Assembly (NCBI GenBank): GCA_021464525.1
Contig: JADRCO010001049.1
Span: 1 to 23,170, forward strand
From: Rhizophagus sp. LPA8_4_AMF
Taxonomy: Eukaryota; Glomeromycota; Glomeromycetes; Glomerales; Glomeraceae
Reading direction: 5' to 3'
DNA length: 23,170 bases
In this document: piece after piece, positions 1 to 9,341 of the stretch
Numbering within the stretch: the stretch's first letter is position 1
How the letters are laid out: the number at the start of each line of letters is the position of its first letter
Program-made: the position numbers and the translations under genes
Notes under the pieces: model-generated
What the model was told of the DNA's origin: nothing
Database searches by the model: none
The model's input: only the letters and a program-made list of their open reading frames with translations

Positions 1-170
1 AATGACGCGTACCATGCGGACCAATCAGAAATGACGCGGCGTGACAAACGGAAATCCTCACGTGACTGATCGATTCTCACATGTTGCTAGAAGTATAATG
101 TCCTTCGCATTCGCTCCGGACAATAAATTAAATGTATTATAAATTTTATTTTTTTATCACGTGTATACTA
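1..170. promoter_or_regulatory. GC-richer, motif-dense left edge, possible promoter
   Basis: The first 120 bases are clearly richer in GC than the AT-rich DNA that follows. They hold two copies of ATGACGCG (2-9 and 31-38), a CCAATCA box (21-27) and CACGTG hexamers at 59-64 and 158-163. CCAAT boxes and CACGTG E-boxes are general fungal promoter elements. No gene is visible to the right for 3 kb, so if this is a promoter it probably serves a gene lying beyond the left edge. Function is inferred only from motif density. Confidence 0.25.
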
Positions 171-3100
171 AGTAATCAAAATTTAAAACTTGCCAATTGG
201 GGTGATGCATAACATTTGGGAGCCACTGTATACATACAATTGACCTATTTTTTTTCTCACAATAAAAGAGAAGTAAATGGTTTGGAGTCAATGATAAAAA
301 TGTTTGAGGTTCGTGAAACAATTTAAGAATTCAAGATTTTATTTTATTTTTTTTTTTCGATAATTCGGAACAATTAAAATATGTGGAGAGTGTGTGGAGA
401 CCCGGAGTTTTTGACATAGTTATTTTGATTGTAATTAATCTAGTTATAAGATTACTATTATTATTCAATGAATACAATTAATAAATTTCCACGTTTATAT
501 CTATAGTAGTTCATGAAAAAAAAAAATGTCGAGCTTAAATATTTAAAAAAAAACTGCGGTCAATGAACATGAATATAATCATGTGATTAACCATAACATT
601 TGTATTACAACGATCTTTTCCAGAAACCTACCCCCGGAATTCAATCTTATTTTTCCCGACTTTTTTACGTAAATATTTTATCGTATTAACAATCACTAAT
701 ACCAACCTTTAATGGTTTGTTTTCTCGTACATCAGTCAAAAAAAAATTGAAGTTTTTTTTCTTTCCCAAACACCAAAAACTAATCGACTTCATCTCTAAA
801 ACACCAACGCAACACAAATATTCATAATGATCGATCCACCAATTTTCAGGTCTTTAAAGGAAAATTAAAAGTCACATCATCACATGTAAACATTTTCCGA
901 TAAAGAAACAAATTAAAGATAAAAAAAAATTAAATTTAACCTTTTTAAATAAAGTTATTATCCATTAAATTTAAAGAAATACAAGAACATAACAAGAATT
1001 AGTCTAAATTTTTTTGTGTGCACAAAAAAAAATCGCTAAAAAATCGTTAAAGTTATTGGTTTCTTACTATTACTAAAGGAAAAAAAACAATGATACAATG
1101 ATAAAAATTTATATAATGATACCACTTCACAGCTCCATCCCCCTTTAAAAAAATTATATATTTAGATCTATACATTTTTACCCATTTTACTACGTTTATA
1201 AACTATATTAAAGTTATTATTATTATATATATTCTATATATACAGTATAAAAATCGTTATATAATAATACTATTTTTGTGCACGCCTAGTAGTTAATGAA
1301 ATTGTTTTTGTGATTTTAGAAGTTTTAAAATTAACACAAAGTTGTTTACAAATAAATACCGCATTTTACCATTATTTTCATGTTTTATTCTACATATTTA
1401 GAATTTGAATTTACAATTTCCCGTAATAAATAATCTCGGGTTGTACAATAATGAGTAATACTATTATTATAATTATTTTAAATCTATGACTACAAATATG
1501 GTTAAAGTTATGAGACAAGAGCAAATCGTGGCACGAACCTTATCGTTTATGATTCGGAAGATTATAAAAAAAATCGGAAGATTAACTATCGTCACATACG
1601 TCACATCCATCACATCCCAGTTAAATTTTCTTACGTATGACAAAAAAATTAGCCACTTTTAAACCACAATTTAACAATTTTTATGGCTTGTAAAACATGA
1701 AATCTATCTTTTTTTTGAAAACAATAATTTATAAAAACATGTCACCATAATAATTTCTCTTTCCGGAACAATCATTCCTTTAATAAAAAAGGTTAACTTA
1801 TTTTTTTTTTGAAGCAGAATGAGAACATTCTTTTTCATTATCTCAATACTTTGTATACAATAATACAATTTTTTTTTTTTTGAAAAAAAAAGAATATTTT
1901 TCCTATTAAACCTTAAAAAGCGAGTCAGTTTAGTTTTAAAATGACATTTTTTTTAAAAAAAAGCAGATAAATATACTTTATTAACTGTGATATTTCGTCA
2001 CCTGCATTAGTTTGCATATAATCACGAAGATTTATTTTTTTAAAATGAAAGTGATGAGAGAATCCTGATCCAAATGTGGACTTTCGGAGTAACGCGAATA
2101 TTTTTTTTTTATTTACGCCAAGAAAATATTTCATCAGTGACGATATCGACCTTCTAATTTTGCTCAGGAAGACCAGGAAGGTAATAGTTGAGAAAATTAT
2201 GAATGTAATTCAGAATTATAAATATAAAAGAAATTTAGTATTAAAGAAAATTTAGTATTAATCATTTATTGTGGTTTGGTCGTGAGAAGATTTTTTTTTT
2301 GTAAACATAGACACAAATTTCGGATCGTTCAAAATACGTAATTATGATTCTTTTAATTGATAACATTGTACATACAGTACATATATATCGTATGATACAA
2401 TGTTTCACGAAATACAAGTGCAAGAGCCATATTTACATTCATATTACTTAAGCAAGGGTTAAAGGGTTTAAGATATAAAAATTCAATCCACCAAATCCGG
2501 TATATTTGTTAATCCAAACTCAATGTCAATCCAATCAATCCATGCCCATGTTAAATAATTTTTTAAGATTTCGTAATGGTGTAACAATTTTTTCGGGTAT
2601 ATCCGAAATTTGATCATGCCGGTTTCCTATACTGCGGTTTTTGTAATTCTTTTGTCGTTTGTTTTTTTAAAAAAAAAATTCTTGTTTACGTGACTTATGA
2701 TAATATTCCCATAATTATTATTGTTAAAAAAGATGAAAAAAGAGTTTAATGATTAGATTCTATCTCTTTTTTTTTAAAACGCGTTTGAATATCGTTTAGA
2801 TAATTAAATGTTTGTAAATCATCGACAAAATTATGTTCATTCAATTTTTATGTTTTTATTTCATCCGTTTCAGAGTTTTTTTTTATAAATAAATAAATAA
2901 GCAAGTAGAGACGAATTAAAAAAGGGGGATGAAAAAATAAATTTTACGCCCAAATAAAACAAATGCGCACTTATTAAACATAACCGAACTTACGACATGT
3001 GGACATATGAAGATTTTTAATCTAACGAATAAGATTAAAACAAACAATAAAGTAATATTATTCTTCTAGGTTATTTGCAATGGGTTTTATAAAGAATAAA

Positions 3101-3256
3101 AAAAAAGAGAAAACAATTTTTTTTTCACCCATGAACAAAGCATAAATAAATAATAAATTTTTTTTTTCTTTATGAAAATTGAAAAGGATTTAAAACATAT
3201 GAACAAATTTTTTTGATACAATTTCGAATTTTGTAAGAAAAAAAAAGTGGTAGGAA
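171..3256. other. AT-rich intergenic DNA, no supported gene
   Basis: Long A and T runs dominate all three kilobases. A 69-codon minus-strand reading frame at 1925-2134 starts with ATG and has a mixed composition, but it has no recognisable motif and no convincing splice partners, so I do not call it a gene. A near-perfect direct repeat (AAATTTAGTATTA, twice near 2230-2260) and several microsatellite-like A/T tracts are the only other structure seen. Confidence 0.5.
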
Positions 3257-3656
3257 TTATTTTATTTTTTTTTGTTTATCGGATTTTCGATGACGTGCTT
3301 TATTTTGAATATAACTATAAATCGTCATATTTTTATGTAAAAAAGATTCCAATAACGTTTTTGTTAATAATAAAGCTTGAATTTTACATTGTTCCAATCC
3401 TAATATATTTTGGGTGATAATAATCTCCGAGAGATTTTTTAAGTTTCCTTTTTTAAGAGAATTGTTTATAAAAAACTTCGGAATCAGTTGCATATAAAAT
3501 CAAAATATGCTCCGAAAATGAATCATCACTTACCGTCACACAAATATTATCATCATATATGTGTACTGTATGAGTGTATGTGCTTGTTAAAAATAAAAAA
3601 AACTTAATTTTATTACTGTTTTGCTCATCATTTATTTCGTGGTTTATTCCGTCCAC
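3257..3656 (-). CDS. putative small two-exon gene, unknown function
   Basis: Exon 1 would run 3656-3534 (41 codons from ATG, beginning MDGINHEIND). A 58-bp intron follows (3533-3476) with a strong GTAAGT donor, a CTGAT branch-point-like motif and an AAG acceptor. Exon 2 runs 3475-3257 and ends in TAA. The splice is phase 0 and gives about 113 residues. The second exon encodes a leucine- and isoleucine-rich, probably helical segment (LKNLSEIII, LLLTKTLLESFL) and a very basic tail (ARHRKSDKQKKIK). I recognise no domain. Support comes from the clean splice and from non-random residue use in the middle of an AT desert. It could still be a chance pair of overlapping reading frames. Confidence 0.4.
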
Positions 3657-4237
3657 GAAAAAAAATCTTTTTTTTTTTTTTTAATCTTGCTTATTTGTTT
3701 CAATTTCGTTCATGTGAAAATTTTGTTTACTGGTAACTCAAGAAATTATTAATACTATGATAACATATGAATATATTTGAAAGTGGCGATAAATGAGAAC
3801 AAAGAAAATAATATATATACTTACATATTGTGTAAATCAAAAAAAAAAAAAATTTCCCTTAACCTTAAATACCTAACCTTAAACAAAGAGTTGGCTAAAC
3901 TAAAGGGTTGTGGCGACAAACAAGGTTTTTTTAATATCTAAAAATGGATCTTAACAAGGAAATGGCGGATTATAACAAAAGTATACAATCTTGGGAATTT
4001 TTTATTTTGTTTATAGAGAAAAATATAGGATAAATAAAAATAAAAATAAAATTTAAAATCACATTATCCAAACACATGTACAACAAATTCGGCAATTTTT
4101 TCTCATTGTTTTTCTTAAGATAAAAAATATGGATATTTTGGCAGGTGTGTGCAAGGTGGCGAAAATAATAATAATCATAATTGTAATAAAATTTTAATAT
4201 TAATTAAATTTTAAATTAATTAATTGTAAAAAATTTG

Positions 4238-4315
4238 ACATGGAGCGCCTAGGGCGGATTTTTTGTGATATCGTAGTACAACCTTCGCTCCTTGCTGCGG
4301 TTACTCGTTCCGTAA
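4238..4315. repeat. GC-richer island, candidate dispersed repeat
   Basis: A short block of ordinary base composition stands out in DNA that is otherwise almost all A and T. It carries GGAGCG near its left end and the inverse CGCTCC about 45 bp later, so it can form a weak stem. No reading frame of note crosses it. The abrupt edges suggest an inserted or conserved non-coding element. Identity as a repeat is inferred. Confidence 0.25.
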
Positions 4316-5677
4316 ACAAATAATTTATTATATTTTTATTATTTATGACTCTTTTTTTTAAACGCGTTTTATTTATAAAATTCTTAGTTATTCCATATGC
4401 GTTAAAAAAAATAAAAATGCATTAAAAAGGGTCGATTAAATAAAAGTTGAAACATTTTTTAAAAGAAAAATTTATATGAAAAAACAAAAAGAAAAAAAAA
4501 AGTTCAAAAATTCCTCATTGTTTAAAGGAATTAACCCCATTTTAAATATTTTCCTCTTCAAGAACTTGATAGAACTTGATTTATTTAAGATATATGTATT
4601 CCAATACCAGAAGATACTAACGCCCCAAAATATATATTAATACACTTGGCAATTTACGCAACATTTATAAAATATATCAAGAATTTTTTAACAGAGCAAA
4701 AAAAAAGAAAAAAAGAACAAAGTGAAATAAAAAAAAAAAAACAAATTTTCATCTATGGTTAATATAATATTTTCTTTGGAAATAAATTCTTTTAAAAAAA
4801 ATGTGTATGTATGTAGGGGAGAGAAAAACTTATAACGGTAATCTCGGAAGCTCATATCACCTAATTCAACGTCATGTTATGGCGATTAAAAAGAAACATT
4901 CGACATGAATGATATCAAGAAAGTTTTTACCAACCTTTTTACCATGAAAGAAAGTCCAAAGAAAAATTTTCGAAAATTCTGCGCAGATTTTTAATGTACG
5001 TTGTTAGTTTTATCAAGTACGAAAAGAATAAATAATGATATACACAGACTGATACACAGTTAATCTTATTTATGTTATGGAATAAATAACTAGAAAAATA
5101 GGCTTACCTAGTTACCTAGTTCATTATTATGTTATACGATTTTCAATAAACGCGACATCAAATTTCTTCACTTAATTTTCTTCGTTTTTCGTCATCCTCT
5201 ATCTAAATTCTAATAGAAAAAAATGTAAAAAATTATCAAATGTCTAAATTATATCATTTGGACCTTTTGTAACACCTTATTTAGAAATTGGCACTTAATT
5301 TGTTTTGTTTTTTCTTCGTTTCTTTTCTTTTCTTTCTTTTCTATATTTTTCTTTAAACATTTATGTAATTAGACAATTGAGAACCCCTTAACTATTAGAA
5401 TATCCCTAAACTATTAGGATATCCAATTATGGTTCAATTCTAATATATTATCGGGTGAATATAGGGTTATCTCATGATCAAATAAAAATAAAAATAAAAT
5501 AAAATAAAATAAATTTATTTATATTATATAATACTTGTGATATTAACCCATCTTTTAAAGTATAAATTATGTCACAAAGAGTTACCATCGGGGATGTGAA
5601 CTATAAACAATATATATTTTAGATTAATTGAAAAAATTTTTTTTTATACATATCGCTATTTTTATCTTTAAGCATAT

Positions 5678-5761
5678 TTGACACGAATTGCTGGTTCCTC
5701 TTGTACTCTTCCTCCTTCTACATAAAATAAATAAATAAATAAATATTGACACGAATTGCTG
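5678..5761 (+). mobile_element. miniature retro-insertion scar with target duplication
   Basis: The 16-mer TTGACACGAATTGCTG occurs at 5678-5693 and again, identically, at 5746-5761. Between them lie 52 bp that begin with unique pyrimidine-rich sequence and end in a run of AAAT units. Perfect direct repeats around a sequence with an A-rich 3' tail are the signature of target-primed retrotransposition (LINE or SINE machinery). The insert would be an extremely 5'-truncated copy. The alternative is a simple local duplication with microsatellite growth. Confidence 0.45.
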
Positions 5762-6498
5762 ATCAAAGAATAGTAAAAAAGTATAACCGTGTTTACCCGA
5801 ATTAATATAGCCTCCTTTTTAAGGGAAAAAAATTAAAAAGTCTTTAATTCTCTTAACTATGTATGATAAAAAAAAAAATCTTGATTTAATCGGTTCGTTG
5901 AAAAAATAAAAGCCAAATTAGAATGATAAGCGATAATCTCTGACAGATTGCATGTGTAGATATTTCCTATCACAAATATGATTAATCAAAAGTATTTTTT
6001 TCGCATAAAAGCAGCAAATTTAACGCTCGTTCCCTTTCAATTTTGTTCATTCGAACAAAAGAAAAAAAATATAGAAACAAATAATTTTTTAAACCGAAAT
6101 TTCTCTTTAATAAATTATTTAATATATATACATTATTTCCTACATTAGTTGCCTAAATTCTTTTTTCCTCCACCTCTTCATTTTTGGATAATCCGAAAAA
6201 TAAAAAGATTTAAAAAAAAGATTCTTTTCTTTCTCCTCTATTTACATATTTATTCCCTTGTATATATTTTTCATTTGCATTTTTTAACACAAATCCTGTT
6301 TTTAAAAAAAAAAATTTCATTTTTTTTTCTTTTATATACATATTTTCCTTCTTTCCTACTCCTCCTACTTCCGTCTTCACACCTATAACGAATATATACA
6401 TACACAAGCACACAAAAATAGATGACCCCAACTTCCGTATGGTAAGTATAAAACAATCGATCAGGGTCAGACCGAAAAAAAATAAATATGAGGGCTGT

Positions 6499-6526
6499 CA
6501 CGTGTCGATCTTAATAAAATCACGTG
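6499..6526 (+). promoter_or_regulatory. paired CACGTG E-boxes upstream of kinase gene
   Basis: CACGTG occurs at 6499-6504 and again at 6521-6526, a start-to-start distance of 22 bp, about two helical turns. This lies roughly 115-140 bp upstream of the first supported exon of the N-lobe-duplicated kinase. CACGTG is the core site of fungal bHLH factors of the Pho4/Cbf1 type. Binding is inferred. Confidence 0.35.
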
Positions 6527-6640
6527 ATATAATGTTATACTTTAATTGGTTACACTATCTTCTATCAAACTGATATTACGTAATAAATGTCATTGTCCAA
6601 ATTCTTATCCTTTCATTCCGTCTTCTCTTATAATAAATAG

Positions 6641-8829
6641 GGTTGCTTTGAGTGTAAAATCACTCAATAACAAAGAAACACTACAAAATTGTAACGAACG
6701 TTTAAATTGGACAAGTGAGTGGATACCATATAACCAGTTTAGTTATATCAAAGAAATAAGTAAAAGTAGTCATTCTACAGTATATTCAGCGGATGATCCA
6801 TTATATTTCGTTGATAATAAAAACAAATGGTCAAATCGCCCATATGATTTACAAAAAAATATTATTGAATTTTTAAGTAAGGTATGATCCTTTTATATAC
6901 ATTTAATTCAAATATCAAATAATAAAAAATTTTTTTTCTTTTATAAATAGGTTAGAACGTATTCAACAAATATTTGTAATATTCAAGTATATGGAATATT
7001 ACAGAATCCCAATAAAAATAATTATATAATAATTTTTCAATGTGAAGTACATAGTAAGCGGCGTTATGAAAAATGCATGGAAAATTATACAAATATAATA
7101 CATAAATGGCGTAGGCCTTATAGAATAAATTATTTAGAAAAATATTTTAAAATTTGGACTAGTGGTAATAAAAAAATTGATGATTTCATTCAAAACATTC
7201 AATTAAAAATTAATATTTGGAATGATACAGTGTTTGAGTGGATACCATATAATAAATTTGATGATGTTAAAGAATTAGGTAAAAGTGGTTATTCTTCACT
7301 ATATTCAGCAACATGGAAGGATGGCCCATTATATTATAACAATAATAGTAAAGAATGGATAAGAAAATCAGATAAAAAAGTTATTTTAAAGTGCTTAATG
7401 ACCAGTGAATTTTTGAATGTGGTATGAAACTTAAACCTTTGATCTAAAAAAAAAATATCCATTATATGTTAACTTATTTTTGTTTAATAGGTTAAAGCAT
7501 ACTTAACAGATAAAGATAAGATTATTCTTGGAGTATATGGAATATCTCAAAATCCGGATACAAATGACTATGTTATAGTTTTTCATATTAATAAGATGAT
7601 TGAAATTTATGAAAAATATACGAAAAATATTTTTACGAATTGGTCTTATAATTTGCCAACTAATAAAAAGATCATTGATTTCATTCAACAGATGCAGTTG
7701 AAGATTAATTTTTATTACGATATAGTATTTGAATGGATACCATACAGTCAGTTGAATAAAGTTAAAAAAATAGGTAAAGGTGGTTTTGCTACGGTATATT
7801 CGGCAATATGGGAAGACGGTCCGTTATATTTTGATGATAATAAAATGGAATGGACAAGAGAAATAAATAAAAAAGTTGCTTTAAAATGTTTACATAGTTC
7901 ACAAGATATCAATGAGGGATTTCTGAATGAGGTATGAACTGTAAAACACCTTTATAGTTCATGGATTTTAAAAAGATTATAAATATAATAATTACATTTC
8001 TTTTGTTTAATAGGCTAAAGAATACTCAATTGATAGTCTTAATATTCTTAGAATATATGGAATATCTCAAAATCCGGATACTAAAAACTATATTATGGTC
8101 CTTCAATATGCAGAAGGTGGTGATTTTAATAAATGGATCAATAAAAATTATGAAATTTTTGATTGGATAAATAGAATAAAAGTATTAAATAATAATATTA
8201 ACGGTATTAATGAAATTCATCAAAAAAAGAAAGTTCATCACGATTATCATACAGGAAACATATTATTCCTTTTTACTAGTATTAGTGATATTTGCGATTA
8301 TACGCGTATTTCAGATATGGGATTATGTGGTGAAGTTGATAATATTGAAGAAAAAAAAATTTATGGTGTTATGCCTTATGTGGCTCCTGAAGTATTAAGT
8401 GGAAACCTTTATACTCAAGCAGCGGACATATATAGTTTTGGTATGGTTATGTATTTTGTAGCTACTGGAAGACAACCTTTTGCTGATCGTGTGCATGATG
8501 AATTATTGGCATTAGATATATGTGAAGGAATTAGACCTAAATTAAATGAATTGGAAGCACCAAAGTGTTATGTTGAATTAATGAAAAAATGTTGGGATTC
8601 AAATCCAAATAAGAGACCAAATGCAACTGAAATAAGTGATCAAATATATTCTTGGAAAAATGATGATTTTGAACAAGTAGAAATTTATCGAAAAGCAAAT
8701 CTTTTAAAAAGAAAACAACTAATAATTCATCCGCAAGCTATTTATACATCTCGAATACTTAATCCTTATACAGAAAATCTTTCGAAAAATTATAACTCTA
8801 ATTGTTTAGACTGTGCAATTGTTGATTAA
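6641..8829 (+). CDS. TKL protein kinase with tandem N-lobe exons
   Basis: Four exons are supported: up to 6881, 6951-7421, 7491-7931 and 8014-8829 (TAA). The introns are 69, 69 and 82 bp, all phase 0, all with GTATGA donors and AATAG acceptors, giving about 655 residues. Exons 1-3 each end with a kinase N-lobe: EWIPY, a glycine loop ending YSA, then the beta-3 and alpha-C region. Only the third is intact (GKGGFATVYSA, VALK lysine at 7884-7886, NE at the exon end). Copy 2 reads GKSGYSSLYSA with VILK; copy 1 (SKSSHSTVYSA) has no beta-3 lysine. Exon 4 holds the C-lobe: VHHDYHTGN (catalytic Asp 8242-8244), SDMG in place of DFG (Asp 8314-8316), APE, DIYSFGM, a CWD/KRP helix, then HPQAIYTSR. The HRD arginine is His, so activation-loop control may be unusual. 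The true start is uncertain: exon 1 has no ATG in frame. A mini-exon 6532-6548 spliced to the AATAG acceptor ending at 6640 would restore frame, but its GTTACA donor is weak. AATAAA lies at 8879-8884. Confidence 0.8.
6951..8013 (+). repeat. tandem duplication of an N-lobe exon plus its intron
   Basis: Unit 1 is exon 2 plus its intron (6951-7490, 540 bp) and unit 2 is exon 3 plus its intron (7491-8013, 523 bp). Each unit begins with the beta-4/beta-5 segment (VYGI.QNP..N.Y), passes through a linker ending in IDFIQ...QLKIN, and closes with EWIPY and a glycine loop before a GTATGA donor. Exon 4 begins with the same beta-4/beta-5 segment. A 28-base stretch is identical between exon 3 (7534-7561) and exon 4 (8054-8081). 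Exon lengths of 471 and 441 nt are multiples of three, so either can be added or skipped without changing frame. Confidence 0.85.
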
Positions 8830-9022
8830 AAGTAAAGTATTCTATCTCCCCTAAAGATTTATTTATTTCGATCCTATCAATAAAATGTATTATTATGTAG
8901 TTTTGATTGTATATAGTACATGTAAATTTTTTTTTTTTTTACATAAATAAAACGGGTTGAAATTGAACAAATTTAAAATTTTATTATCAGTGTTTTTTAA
9001 CCATCAAACTGTTAATATTATA

Positions 9023-9180
9023 TTATCGCAATTTTCAGAATTCTGTATACGTTGTGGTTACTAGGTGATTATGATTACCGGACAAATCTTCCGGGTTTTG
9101 TCCAGTAATCGTCCGGTAATCTGATAATTTTTTTTATTAAGTAATTTGCATGGGGTAGCAGAATTCTGAAACTGCGATAA
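9023..9180. mobile_element. MITE-like element with 22-23 bp terminal inverted repeats
   Basis: The left end TTATCGCAATTTTCAGAATTCTG region (9023-9045) is matched in inverse by 9159-9180, differing by one gap and one mismatch. The 158-bp body has no coding capacity and contains a second inverted structure at about 9073-9122: GATTACCGGACAAA pairs with TTTGTCCAGTAATC at one mismatch, followed by a second copy GTCCGGTAATC. Size, AT-rich context and lack of coding fit a non-autonomous DNA transposon. No clear target duplication was found. It sits about 190 bp past the stop of the upstream kinase. Confidence 0.6.
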
Positions 9181-9341
9181 AATGATAGTTATAAAAATTA
9201 GAAAGATTTAAATATCGTCCAGGTATCATCTATATATGCCATATCATTTTTAATAACGACTAATTTATACTTGTTTATTTTACTTTTTCATAACATTTTA
9301 CCCTTAAACCAACTATCCTTTTCAGTAGATATATATATAAT

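Larger units (their letters stand above)
3657..6498. other. AT-rich intergenic DNA
   Basis: No gene is supported here. The stretch holds AAATA and AAAT microsatellites (about 5480-5515 and 5724-5745), a 10-bp tandem duplication (AGAACTTGAT near 4560-4579), a GC-richer island at 4238-4315 and a retro-insertion-like scar at 5678-5761. A perfect small hairpin (TTTTGTTC, ATTC loop, GAACAAAA) lies near 6041-6060. Phenylalanine-rich reading frames at 6149-6501 on both strands are products of poly-pyrimidine and poly-purine tracts. Confidence 0.5.

Noticed and set aside
1925..2134. 69-codon minus-strand open frame with ATG
   Set aside because: No motif, no splice partner and flanked by poly-A tracts. 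The composition alone is not enough to call a gene.
6149..6501. Overlapping open frames on both strands, rich in Phe or Lys
   Set aside because: They are translations of long poly-pyrimidine and poly-purine tracts with low complexity.
7503..7688. Minus-strand open frame
   Set aside because: It lies antisense to exon 3 of the kinase and has no independent support.
7961..8398. Alternative plus-strand frames across intron 3 and exon 4
   Set aside because: They are out-of-frame shadows of the kinase C-lobe exon.
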